Assembly (NCBI GenBank): GCA_900540455.1
Contig: UQGD01000002.1
Location: 62,001 to 126,000 of the forward strand
DNA from: an uncultured Faecalibacterium sp.
GTDB taxonomy: Bacteria > Bacillota > Clostridia > Oscillospirales > Ruminococcaceae
Direction of reading: 5' to 3'
DNA length: 64,000 nucleotides
The notes under the pieces were generated by a model. That model was not told the origin of the DNA. It saw nothing but the letters and a program-made list of their open reading frames with translations, and made no database searches. A program made the position numbers and the translations under genes. Shown here piece after piece: positions 46,781-54,243 of the stretch. Positions within the stretch are counted from its first letter, which is position 1. Every line of letters begins with the position of its first letter.

Positions 46781-47680
46781 ATGGCAAATTTGATCCGTGG
46801 TCTGTCGGAAAATGGCGGCGTTGTTTTCTGTGGTATGGATTCGACCCAGATCGTCCGCCGGGCCGAGCAGCTGCATACGACCAGTGCGACTGCCAGTGCT
46901 GCTTTGGGCCGCCTGCTTACAGGTGCTGCCTTGATGGGCGCTATGTTGAAGGATGAACAGGACAGTGTGACCCTGCGGGTCTCCGGCGGTGGACCGCTGG
47001 GCTTGGTGATCGCCTGTGCCGACGGTGCAGGACACCTGAAAGGCTGCGTGGAAAACCCCTTGGTGGAACTGCCCCCTCGGGCCGATGGGCATCTGGATGT
47101 AGGTGGTGCAGTGGGCAAGGACGGCGTGCTGACGGTGATCCGGGATAATAAGCTGCAAAAAGAGCCTACAGTGGGACAGGTCCCCCTGGTCTCCGGCGAG
47201 ATCGCAGAAGATCTGACCAGCTACTATGCCTACAGCGAGCAGGTCCCCACTGTCTGTGCTTTGGGCGTGCTGGTGGATAAGGATCTGTCGATCCTCTGTG
47301 CTGGCGGCTACCTCGTCCAGCTGCTGCCTGGCGCTACGGAGGAGGAGATCACCCGCCTGGAACAGAATATTGCGGCGATGCCCTCGGTGACCGAGATGCT
47401 GCGCAGCGGCAAGACCCCTGAGGATATGATGCAGATGGCCCTGGCAGGCTTTGAGCCGCAGGTGCTGGATACCCATACGGCTGCCTACCAGTGCGACTGC
47501 AGCCAGGAGCGCACCGAACAGATGCTGCTGAGCCTGGGCCGCAGAGAGCTGGAAAAAATGCGGGATGAGGACCCTCATTGTGAGGTCGTTTGCCATTTCT
47601 GCCACAATCGGTATCAGTTCGATCTGAACGATCTGGTAGAAAAAGCAGCGTCCCCGGACCAAGATACGCAGGAGAACTAA
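46781..47680 (+). CDS. hslO: redox-regulated chaperone Hsp33
   Basis: 299 residues. The start at 46781 follows GGAGGG; an upstream in-frame ATG would overlap the methyltransferase. The C-terminal zinc centre is formed by QCDCSQ and CHFC (CxC plus CxxC), which forms disulfides on oxidation and activates the chaperone. The N-terminal domain has HTTSATASAALGRLLTGAALMG and SGGGPLGLVIA. It protects proteins under oxidative stress and fits beside lon. Confidence 0.97.
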   Translation: MANLIRGLSENGGVVFCGMDSTQIVRRAEQLHTTSATASAALGRLLTGAALMGAMLKDEQDSVTLRVSGGGPLGLVIACADGAGHLKGCVENPLVELPPRADGHLDVGGAVGKDGVLTVIRDNKLQKEPTVGQVPLVSGEIAEDLTSYYAYSEQVPTVCALGVLVDKDLSILCAGGYLVQLLPGATEEEITRLEQNIAAMPSVTEMLRSGKTPEDMMQMALAGFEPQVLDTHTAAYQCDCSQERTEQMLLSLGRRELEKMRDEDPHCEVVCHFCHNRYQFDLNDLVEKAASPDQDTQEN

Positions 47681-47769
47681 TATGGCCGATAGAATTGGCC
47701 CCATCTGTTGCCTGTATCTGGTGAAAAACGCTTTACAAAAGCAGCCGTCACTTTTCTTGAAATAAATAA

Positions 47770-47813
47770 GTGCATAAAAAGCAGACGGTGAACACCGTCT
47801 GCTTTTTATGCAC
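47770..47813 (+). terminator. 21-base perfect hairpin after hslO
   Basis: TGCATAAAAAGCAGACGGTG (47771-47790) pairs perfectly with 47793-47812, one more G-C pair lies outside, and the 3' arm carries TTTTT. It ends only 21 bases before the GNAT start codon, so it also lies in that gene's leader. No promoter is obvious between it and the gene. Confidence 0.85.
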
Positions 47814-47834
47814 TTTGGAAAGGAACGTATTTAT

Positions 47835-48362
47835 ATGCGAATTGATCGTTTGACCTCTATTTCCCACCCGGTTTATAATCGAGCTATGGAGCTTTATCGT
47901 TTGAGTTTTCCCTTCCATGAGCAGCGGGAAACTCCTTCTCAGAAAGCCATCCTAAAGGACGACGCTTATCACTTCGGACTGATCCAGGATGACGAACAAT
48001 TCGTAGGTCTAGTATTATATTGGGAGCTGGAACATTGTTTCTATATTGAGCACTTTTGTGTTCTTCCTGAGCTGCGTGGCCATCGGTATGGACAACGCCT
48101 TTTGGATTTGCTGGCAGAACAGGGAAAGCCTCTGGTTCTGGAGATGGACCCACCAGTAGATCGTATCTCTCAGCGCCGCAAGGGATTCTATGAGCGGTGC
48201 GGCTTTGTGGAGAATCCCTATCCCCATGTCCACCCGGCCTATCATCGGGGAAACCAGGGCCATGCCCTGGTCGTGATGAGCCGCCCGGCCCCTCTTTCTG
48301 CCCCAGAGTATGAGACGTTCCGCTGTTATCTGGAAGAACATGTGATGAAAGATGTCTTTTGA
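47835..48362 (+). CDS. GNAT family acetyltransferase
   Basis: 175 residues. AAAGGA lies 10 bases before the ATG at 47835. The acetyl-CoA fold is visible: FVGLVLYWELEHCFYIEHFC strands, then the motif A loop LRGHRYGQRLL (R-G-x-x-x-G), and RKGFYERCGFV near the C-terminus. The substrate is unknown. The gene sits directly behind a very stable hairpin, and the Sel1-repeat gene follows 12 bases later, so the two are probably cotranscribed. Confidence 0.88.
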   Translation: MRIDRLTSISHPVYNRAMELYRLSFPFHEQRETPSQKAILKDDAYHFGLIQDDEQFVGLVLYWELEHCFYIEHFCVLPELRGHRYGQRLLDLLAEQGKPLVLEMDPPVDRISQRRKGFYERCGFVENPYPHVHPAYHRGNQGHALVVMSRPAPLSAPEYETFRCYLEEHVMKDVF

Positions 48363-48374
48363 AAGGAGAAAAAC

Positions 48375-48755
48375 ATGAGCGCTGAGAATAGCTATTATGC
48401 CCCTTGCCCGGAATTTGACCGCTGTAATGAGCTGATTGACCGCTACTACAAGACCAAGCAGTATGAACCGTGCTTTATCGGACATCTTGCGCTGGCGGAA
48501 AAGGGGTATCCTCTGGCAGAATGCCAGGTGGGCTACTTCTACCTGGAGGGCTTAGGTGTGGAGAAAAATCTGGGAAAGGCATTCTATTGGACCCAGCGGG
48601 CAGCTTTTCATGGAGACCGAGATGCTCAGTATAATCTGGGCTGGTTCTATGAGACGGGGACATCTGTACCGCAGGATATGGAACAGGCCGTTCATTGGTA
48701 TCAGCTGGCCGCTCAACAGAGACAAAAGGAAGCTTTGGACAAGCTGTGTCTTTGA
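48375..48755 (+). CDS. Sel1-like repeat protein
   Basis: 126 residues. Two clear Sel1 (TPR-like) repeats: AECQVGYFYLEGLGVEKNLG with KAFYWTQRAA, and AQYNLGWFYETGTSVPQDME with QAVHWYQLAA. There is no signal peptide. Such repeats bind other proteins; the partner is unknown. AAAGGAG precedes the ATG. The gene is convergent with yqfD, with only six bases between the two stops and no obvious terminator. Confidence 0.88.
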   Translation: MSAENSYYAPCPEFDRCNELIDRYYKTKQYEPCFIGHLALAEKGYPLAECQVGYFYLEGLGVEKNLGKAFYWTQRAAFHGDRDAQYNLGWFYETGTSVPQDMEQAVHWYQLAAQQRQKEALDKLCL

Positions 48756-48761
48756 ACTGTC

Positions 48762-49898
48762 TTACTCACAGATATCCGCAACGATCGTATAGGAAACAAG
48801 ATACCTTAGTTTTCCCTCACTGGAAGAAACCGACTCCTTCCGGGTCAGGATCTCCGCATCTGGATAAGCGGCATACAAAGCCTGTAAACTATGCAGCCGC
48901 CCAAGTTCCAAAGCTTGTTTTTCTGTGCGCTGTATGGATACAGGTTCTTGTGCATAGTAGGTAGTCTCTTCTACAAAAACCGGCAGAGGCAGACCCAGCA
49001 GCTCCGGCTGCCAATGTCTTACTTTTACCGCAGGCTCTTTTTCTGTGCGAGGACATGATAAAGAGACGCTGTGTCCGGCAAAAAGCAGCTGATAATGCGC
49101 ACTCTTGTCCCCAGTCAGCTGTGGCGTTTCGGTATGCATTTCCTCCCAAAATTCTCCTTTCCAGACAATGCGGGCACGCACAGTTCCGGCAGCGGGTTCA
49201 AAGATCAGTGCACCGTTGCGCTCCGTGCGGGCAGTACCGATCAGGCCTTGACCAGCTTCCACGGTCTGTCCGGGCTGCACCAGCATCGTGCCGCGGATCA
49301 GGTTGGTGCTGACTACCGTACCCGCTGTTTTGGCTCGCACTCCGTGCAGGGTACCTGCCGCAATGGGTGGAACGGGTTTTGCAACCGCTGCTTCTACCTC
49401 CAGCCTGCCGGAGGAAAAATTCAAGCTCGCCCAGGAGAATTCGCCGCTTTGCACCAGTGCGTATTCGCCTGCTGCGAGCTTTTCTTCATTTACAAAAGCG
49501 CCGGGTATAAGGCCGGATTGTCGCAGCAGTACCTGCGCGCGGGCTTGTTGTCCTGCGGTTAGGCTTCCATAATGGACGGACCATACCAGTCCCTGCGACC
49601 AAAACAGCAATGGGATAAATATTGCAGCGCCCAGCCACAACCCGCTCCGGCGCAGCAGGGGACGAAGGATAAAAAAGAGCCCTCTCCGCTTGTGTATGCG
49701 CAGCCGTACCCGCCGATGCCGAGCCAGGCGGGATAGTGGACGATATTGCCAGGCAGCACAGCTGGCCATAAATCCGCCGGGACAGGGCAGGATATGGTCT
49801 AAATGCAATCCTCTCTGTGCCGCCGCCGACAGCAGCTCTTCCGGGCTGCCATTCTGGGCCGTAAAACGTACCGATGCCCACAGTGAACGCAGCTCCAT
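48762..49898 (-). CDS. yqfD: sporulation protein YqfD
   Basis: 378 residues. The N-terminal cytoplasmic domain (about 1-85) contains a basic RHRRVRLRIHKRRG stretch before a membrane helix (about 87-105). The large external region begins VWSVHYG and includes GTVVSTNLIRGTMLVQPGQTV, a lipoyl-like barrel typical of YqfD. In Bacillus yqfC and yqfD are made in the mother cell under sigma-E and are needed for full sporulation. GGAGG precedes the start, 12 bases after yqfC. Confidence 0.9.
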   Translation of the reverse strand: MELRSLWASVRFTAQNGSPEELLSAAAQRGLHLDHILPCPGGFMASCAAWQYRPLSRLARHRRVRLRIHKRRGLFFILRPLLRRSGLWLGAAIFIPLLFWSQGLVWSVHYGSLTAGQQARAQVLLRQSGLIPGAFVNEEKLAAGEYALVQSGEFSWASLNFSSGRLEVEAAVAKPVPPIAAGTLHGVRAKTAGTVVSTNLIRGTMLVQPGQTVEAGQGLIGTARTERNGALIFEPAAGTVRARIVWKGEFWEEMHTETPQLTGDKSAHYQLLFAGHSVSLSCPRTEKEPAVKVRHWQPELLGLPLPVFVEETTYYAQEPVSIQRTEKQALELGRLHSLQALYAAYPDAEILTRKESVSSSEGKLRYLVSYTIVADICE

Positions 49899-49910
49899 TT
49901 TTCTCTCCTC

Positions 49911-50198
49911 CTATCCATCTGACAACTCGGTGCGCAAAAACTGCCCCTGCAAGGTGATCCGGTGTGCCCCCAGAGTTCGGATGCGCATTCCATCTCCGTA
50001 TACGGTAAATTGGCCTTTGGCTAACTCCAGACAAAGCTTGGACTCGTCGTATATCAGTATACGTCGGAAATTCTCGATCTCCATCCAGCTGCCGCTCAAA
50101 TAGACCGAAGGCTGCTGGTATAATCTGCGCGGCGGCTGCCGAAACAATAATCTGGCCCAAGCTCCCAGGCTGAGCCGTTTTGTGGGTTTTCCTGACAC
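49911..50198 (-). CDS. yqfC: sporulation protein YqfC
   Basis: 95 residues from a GTG with AGGAGGGA upstream at the correct spacing. The PSVYLSGSWMEIENFRRILI and LGAHRITLQGQFLRTELS segments match the small YqfC family that always precedes yqfD. It is divergent from the YlbJ-like gene across 72 bases. I looked for a sigma-E promoter in that gap and did not find a convincing one. Confidence 0.88.
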   Translation of the reverse strand: MSGKPTKRLSLGAWARLLFRQPPRRLYQQPSVYLSGSWMEIENFRRILIYDESKLCLELAKGQFTVYGDGMRIRTLGAHRITLQGQFLRTELSDG

Positions 50199-50270
50199 AT
50201 TTCTCCCTCCTATGCTGCCGTGCAAGGACCGGCACCTTGGCTCATATATATGGAAATGGAGGTTCGGCTT

Positions 50271-51365
50271 ATGTGTACGTCCTGTAAATCCACTCGTTTC
50301 GCCCTTTTTGCGTTGGCTTTGTGTACGGCTGTACTGCCCTTTGCGATGCCAGAGCTGTGTATGGAGGCGCTATGTGACGGCCTGCGTTTATGCGGCGGAC
50401 CACTGCTTGTCTCGCTTTTTCCGTTTCTGATCGTTTCTGCGCTGTTGGCGCAATCCGGTGCGGGGGAGACTCTGGGTCACCTGATGCGTCCGGTCCTGCG
50501 TGTGATGGGCTTTGACTCAAATGCCGCAGGAGCTGTGTTGATCACCGGGCTGTTAGGTGGCTTTGCCCCGGCGGCAGTTGCTGCGTCTGAGCAGGTACGT
50601 ACAGGGCGTTTAAGCCCCAGGCAGGCTTCCTTTCTATTGCCGGCTTGTGTATGCTCTGGTCCTTCTTTTGTGATCTTGACAGTGGGCGAGCGGTTTTTGG
50701 GCAGCCGTACATTGGGGATACAGCTTTATTTATCACAGCTGCTGGCAGGCTATCTTATTGCGGCACTGTTTTACAGGCTTATGGGCAGATATCGGGAGAC
50801 CTGCTCCGTTCAGAAAAATCCGCTTCCCTTAGCCCCTCAGTTGGATCGTTTGATCGCGGAATCTGCATTGCGTTATGTTCAGCTTTGCGGGTTTGTCGTA
50901 TATTTCCGAATGTTGGCGGTGGGAATGGCCGCTATTTTGCCTCCTGCATGGGGATTTTTGCCCGCAATGCTGCTGGAAGTAAGTTCCGGCTGCGATCTGG
51001 CTTCCCGCACAGGGCTATGGGCAAGCCCGCTGTGCTGTGCAGCTCTGAGCCTGCAGGGGGCATCGGTGCTGCTGCAAGTCCGCTCTCTTTGTCCGGCTGA
51101 AGTAAGCCTAAAGCCGCTGCTGGCTGCCCGTATATTGCATTTGCCCCTTTCTCTTTCCATCTTTGCGTTGTCCTTGCCGCAAAAAGCGCAGGAGACCTTT
51201 AGTACCCTTTGCAAACCGATTGTACCCATGCGGAGAGTGCCGCTGGACTGTGCATTGATCGTGTTTTTCGGGTGCTGTCTGCTTTGCTGTGAATTTTGCC
51301 GTACTGCGCAACAAATCAACAGCAAAAACAAACATTCAGACGTTGTTTTTTCAAGCCAACCCTAA
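50271..51365 (+). CDS. YlbJ-like sporulation integral membrane protein (nucleoside-recognition fold)
   Basis: 364 residues with about nine membrane segments. GGAGG lies eight bases before the ATG at 50271, so this start is preferred over in-frame ATGs at 50250 and 50256. PLLVSLFPFLIVSALLAQSG, LMRPVLRVMG and GLLGGFAPAAVAASEQVRTG, followed by an LPACVCSGPSFVI segment, match YlbJ, a sigma-E-dependent protein in Bacillus thought to move small molecules during sporulation. It is divergent from yqfC-yqfD and ends in a terminator that also carries a tRNA promoter. Confidence 0.82.
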   Translation: MCTSCKSTRFALFALALCTAVLPFAMPELCMEALCDGLRLCGGPLLVSLFPFLIVSALLAQSGAGETLGHLMRPVLRVMGFDSNAAGAVLITGLLGGFAPAAVAASEQVRTGRLSPRQASFLLPACVCSGPSFVILTVGERFLGSRTLGIQLYLSQLLAGYLIAALFYRLMGRYRETCSVQKNPLPLAPQLDRLIAESALRYVQLCGFVVYFRMLAVGMAAILPPAWGFLPAMLLEVSSGCDLASRTGLWASPLCCAALSLQGASVLLQVRSLCPAEVSLKPLLAARILHLPLSLSIFALSLPQKAQETFSTLCKPIVPMRRVPLDCALIVFFGCCLLCCEFCRTAQQINSKNKHSDVVFSSQP

Positions 51366-51376
51366 AAAGGCAAGAA

Positions 51377-51410
51377 AAAAAGCCGCTTCTATTGACAGAA
51401 GCGGCTTTTT
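51377..51410 (+). terminator. rho-independent terminator after the YlbJ-like gene
   Basis: AAAAAGCCGCTTCT (51377-51390), loop ATTGAC, AGAAGCGGCTTTTT (51397-51410): a 14-base perfect stem with a T-rich 3' arm. Confidence 0.92.
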
Positions 51411-51420
51411 GTGATAGAAT
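51392..51420 (+). promoter_or_regulatory. promoter of tRNA-Thr
   Basis: A perfect -35 TTGACA (51392-51397), a 17-base spacer and TAGAAT (51415-51420), 48 bases before the tRNA. The -35 is the loop of the preceding terminator hairpin and the spacer is its 3' arm. Confidence 0.85.
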
Positions 51421-51468
51421 ATTCCTCGTTGCAGCAGATACAGGTTTGCTGTGCGCCAAACTGAATAA

Positions 51469-51544
51469 GCTGGAATAGCTCAGTTGGTAGAGCAGCTGAT
51501 TCGTAATCAGCAGGTCGCGTGTTCAAGTCACGTTTCCAGCTCCA
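51469..51544 (+). tRNA. tRNA-Thr (anticodon CGT)
   Basis: A complete cloverleaf of 76 bases including encoded CCA. The acceptor stem GCTGGAA/TTCCAGC is perfect, the D stem is GCTC/GAGC, the anticodon stem is GCTGA/TCAGC with loop TTCGTAA, and the T arm is GCGTG-TTCAAGT-CACGT with one G-U pair. CGT reads the ACG threonine codon. The discriminator base is T. The gene is monocistronic between its own promoter and terminator. Confidence 0.96.
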
Positions 51545-51545
51545 G

Positions 51546-51602
51546 AAAAGACCCTACGATACGCCGTAGAAATACGGTGCGGATTGTGGGGTCTTTCTTT
51601 TT
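51546..51602 (+). terminator. terminator after tRNA-Thr
   Basis: AAAGACCC (51547-51554) pairs with GGGTCTTT (51589-51596), with an inner CCGTA-GAAA-TACGG hairpin, then CTTTTT. Confidence 0.88.
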
Positions 51603-51651
51603 GCAGAGCGCACATCAGCGGAGGATTCTGCGCAAAAATTTGCAAACAAAT

Positions 51652-51669
51652 GGCGCCCTTTCGGGCGCC
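51652..51669 (-). terminator. terminator after the small membrane protein gene
   Basis: GGCGCCC (51652-51658) and GGGCGCC (51663-51669) form a 7-base G+C hairpin with a four-base loop. On the minus strand it is followed by a T-rich stretch broken by G. Confidence 0.6.
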
Positions 51670-51685
51670 TGGCTGGAAGGATAGA

Positions 51686-51979
51686 TCACGCAAAAAGGGC
51701 ACCGATCAGCAGCCCTACCGAAGCAACATCCAGCAAAAGTCCGGACGGCTTGGACATATGGGCCAAATGTGCCTGCTGGATCAGCTCAAATCCGTTCTTT
51801 TCGGGGTACTGTTCCTGCAGATCCTTCTTGATGGAAAGGACCTGCAATGCACTGACCATGCTCAGGCATGCACCAGCGATCGCACAGGCGACTGCAACCG
51901 GGGAATCGTTGCCGTCACCGCCGCAGGTATAAACCTGCTCATTTTCCGACAGACAGGTATAGTGCTCAGGATAAAGCAT
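51686..51979 (-). CDS. small membrane protein with a double-glycine-like N-terminal leader
   Basis: 97 residues. GGAGG lies seven bases before the start at 51979. I do not recognise a named family. The N-terminus MLYPEHYTCLSENEQVYTCGG fits the leader pattern of double-glycine peptides in several positions (LS at -12/-11, Glu at -8, GG at -2/-1). After GG come DGNDSPVAV and an Ala/Gly-rich hydrophobic segment (about 27-47), a charged middle and a second hydrophobic C-terminus (about 77-97). Four Cys are present. It has its own promoter and terminator. No ABC transporter or modification enzyme is adjacent, so a bacteriocin role is only a possibility. Confidence 0.65.
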   Translation of the reverse strand: MLYPEHYTCLSENEQVYTCGGDGNDSPVAVACAIAGACLSMVSALQVLSIKKDLQEQYPEKNGFELIQQAHLAHMSKPSGLLLDVASVGLLIGALFA

Positions 51980-52038
51980 AATGGGGCCTCCTATTGTTAT
52001 ACAATGCACAGCCAGCGCAATGGCCGCCTGCTGACATC

Positions 52039-52067
52039 AATTTATCACCTCTTGCGGCAGAAGTCAA
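52039..52067 (-). promoter_or_regulatory. promoter of the small membrane protein gene
   Basis: On the minus strand, TTGACT (52067-52062), a 17-base spacer and TAAATT (52044-52039), 59 bases before the start codon. Confidence 0.75.
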
Positions 52068-52094
52068 CGTCCCTATTCAGGAAATACGGATAAA

Positions 52095-52133
52095 AAGAAA
52101 AAGGTCAGCCCATGAAAAACAGGCTGACCTTTT
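52095..52133 (-). terminator. terminator after the aspartate dehydrogenase gene
   Basis: AAAAGGTCAGCC (52099-52110) pairs with GGCTGACCTTTT (52122-52133), 12 perfect bases; on the minus strand the T run continues past the stem. Confidence 0.88.
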
Positions 52134-52138
52134 GCGGA

Positions 52139-52936
52139 TCACTGGAACATCATCGGGGAACTGAGGTTGCGCAGCAAAGCGACAACACTCCATCCGGCGA
52201 TCGCACTGGTGCTGGAGTAGATGTCCAGGTCTGCTTTTACACCCTGGATCTGGGCAATGATATGCTGATAATCGCCCACCACGCCGGTCTGGCTGGTGAT
52301 CTTCGAGCGGGTATTTGCCGGTCCTGCAGTGGCCAGCGAGGTAGCTACAGCAACATTTACCCGGGAAGGCAGTAGCTCAATGGCCTCTTTGGCGCTGCCC
52401 TCAAACAAATTGCCTTCCCGTCCGGTCTGCTCCATCAGAGCCCGGAACAACGGGCTGCTCTCCAGCGCTTCCGGGCAGGTGGTGTTCTGGATCCCTGCAG
52501 TCAGGGGACCATACCCGGCCAAACTCATCACATGCATGGTGCGCAGCACATCAAACCCGCCAATAGCACCAGAAGCGATATGGATCTTGTGCCCGGTCCG
52601 ACGTGCAGTATCCAGCGCCTTCTCACGGAACTCATCCTGTGCAAAAGCACCAATGGACAGCACGACCAGATCGCTGCCCGCATTCAGGACCTTTTCCGTG
52701 ATGTCCCGCACAGTCTGCACCGAAGCAGCTTCTGCCACAAAATCCGGTTTGAGAGCCAACAGCTCATCGATGTCACGGCAGGCGCGCACACCAGTGTTCT
52801 GGGCGGTTTTTTCGGCAGATTCCCAGCTGCGGCTGGTCACACCGACCAGCTCATACTCTTCCAGAAGCCCTTGTTTCCAGGCATTAGCAATGATATTGCC
52901 CAAAAAGCCGCAGCCTACGATCCCTAAGCGTTTCAT
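52139..52936 (-). CDS. nadX: L-aspartate dehydrogenase
   Basis: 265 residues. The Rossmann motif GIVGCGFLGNIIA is at 5-17. SGAIGGFDVLRTM and QNTTCPEALESSPL fit the DUF108 catalytic domain, with a conserved RVNVAVATSLATAG stretch. These enzymes oxidise aspartate to iminoaspartate, which can feed NAD synthesis, or run in reverse. No nadA or nadC is present, so the pathway link here is unproved. GGAAGAGGAA precedes the ATG. It has a strong promoter of its own and a terminator. Confidence 0.88.
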   Translation of the reverse strand: MKRLGIVGCGFLGNIIANAWKQGLLEEYELVGVTSRSWESAEKTAQNTGVRACRDIDELLALKPDFVAEAASVQTVRDITEKVLNAGSDLVVLSIGAFAQDEFREKALDTARRTGHKIHIASGAIGGFDVLRTMHVMSLAGYGPLTAGIQNTTCPEALESSPLFRALMEQTGREGNLFEGSAKEAIELLPSRVNVAVATSLATAGPANTRSKITSQTGVVGDYQHIIAQIQGVKADLDIYSSTSAIAGWSVVALLRNLSSPMMFQ

Positions 52937-53027
52937 TCTTCCTCTTCCTTTCAGCCAGGAACAGAGCCGGAGACACTGTATTTCTGCACAGCGCTCCTGC
53001 TTGTTCGATGGATTCTAACTATTGCTT

Positions 53028-53056
53028 ACTATATCGGATATTTCCTGGGTTGTCAA
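53028..53056 (-). promoter_or_regulatory. promoter of the aspartate dehydrogenase gene
   Basis: On the minus strand, a perfect -35 TTGACA (53056-53051), a 17-base spacer and TATAGT (53033-53028), about 90 bases before the start. Confidence 0.85.
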
Positions 53057-53170
53057 GCAATGGAACAGGAGCACCCGGCGGGCGCTGACTTTCTGTGCGA
53101 TTGGCACGCTTCACGCCCTTTTCAGGTCTGAAGCAAGAAAAGCGGGAAATATTTTGTGCATATTGCACAG

Positions 53171-53199
53171 TTTTCTAAATGGGCTTTTGGTGGTACAAT
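53171..53199 (+). promoter_or_regulatory. promoter of the phoH-ybeY-era operon
   Basis: TTTTCT (53171-53176), a 17-base spacer and TACAAT (53194-53199) with TGG directly before it (extended -10), 35 bases before phoH. The remaining part of 52937-53234 holds only the divergent promoter. Confidence 0.7.
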
Positions 53200-53234
53200 A
53201 AAGGAAGGAATGTTCACTTTTAGGAGGACGCTTC

Positions 53235-54203
53235 ATGGCTGAAAAAAACATCGAACTGGACAGTGTTGAAACGGCTGCCTCTGTGTTCGGAAATTGTGAC
53301 CGCAACATTCGCCTTTTGGAAAAAGAGTTTTCCGTCACAGCAGTCTGCCGCGGTACAGCTTTGCGTCTGTCTGGCGAGGAACCCAATGTGGCCGCCGCAG
53401 CCCGCGCAGTGGAAGGTATGCTTTTGCTTACCGAAAATCATACCCCTCTGGAGGATCAAACCGTACATTACTGCATGAGTCTGGCTCATGACGGCAAGGA
53501 AAAGCGTGTAAAGGAATTGACGGAGGATTTTATTACCGTCACCGTCAAGGGGCGGCCTATTCGTCCCAAGACATTGGGCCAGAAGGAGTATCTGAAGGCG
53601 ATCCAAAGCCATGCGATCACCTTTGGTGTGGGCCCCGCTGGTACAGGCAAGACCTATTTGGCAGTAGCCATGGCCGTCAAAGCTTTTAAGTCCAAGGATG
53701 TTTCCCGCATCATCCTGACCCGCCCTGCGGTGGAAGCTGGTGAAAAACTGGGCTTTCTGCCGGGTGATCTTCAGCAGAAGGTGGATCCTTATCTGCGCCC
53801 TTTGTATGATGGATTGTTTGATCTATTGGGGGCGGAGACCTATGAGCGCCTGGTAGAAAAACAGATCATCGAAGTAGCTCCCTTGGCGTATATGCGGGGA
53901 CGTACGCTGGATGACTCCTTTATCATCCTGGACGAGGCGCAGAACACTACGCCCGAGCAGATGAAGATGTTTTTGACCCGTATGGGCGTTGGTTCCAAGG
54001 TGGTCGTTACAGGAGATGTGACCCAGATCGACCTGCCAGACCGTACCCGAAGCGGCCTTGTGGATGCTCTGCAGGTGTTAAAGGGTGTAGGCGGCATTGC
54101 CCAGTGCTATTTTACGGAAAAAGATGTAGTGCGCCACCGTCTGGTCCAAGAGATCATCAAAGCATACGATGCTGCCGCTCACCCAGACAAGTCTGGCCGA
54201 TAA
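53235..54203 (+). CDS. phoH: PhoH family ATPase (YbeZ-like)
   Basis: 322 residues. An N-terminal KH-like region (about 1-110) is followed by a P-loop ATPase domain with GPAGTGKTYLAVAMA, LTRPAVEAGEKLGFLPGDLQ and the Walker B segment FIILDEAQNTTPEQ, ending in VTGDVTQIDLP. It is usually next to the rRNA-processing nuclease ybeY, as here, and is thought to help in RNA metabolism. TAGGAGG precedes the ATG. The stop is 40 bases before ybeY. Confidence 0.95.
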   Translation: MAEKNIELDSVETAASVFGNCDRNIRLLEKEFSVTAVCRGTALRLSGEEPNVAAAARAVEGMLLLTENHTPLEDQTVHYCMSLAHDGKEKRVKELTEDFITVTVKGRPIRPKTLGQKEYLKAIQSHAITFGVGPAGTGKTYLAVAMAVKAFKSKDVSRIILTRPAVEAGEKLGFLPGDLQQKVDPYLRPLYDGLFDLLGAETYERLVEKQIIEVAPLAYMRGRTLDDSFIILDEAQNTTPEQMKMFLTRMGVGSKVVVTGDVTQIDLPDRTRSGLVDALQVLKGVGGIAQCYFTEKDVVRHRLVQEIIKAYDAAAHPDKSGR

Positions 54204-54243
54204 CCATTTTATTTTATAAGAAAACACGAAAGGAGAGGACACC

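Noticed and set aside
50199..50270. Sigma-E promoter for yqfC or the YlbJ-like gene (CATATATA)
   Set aside because: No matching -35 at 13-15 bases on either strand, so the AT-rich stretch alone is not enough.
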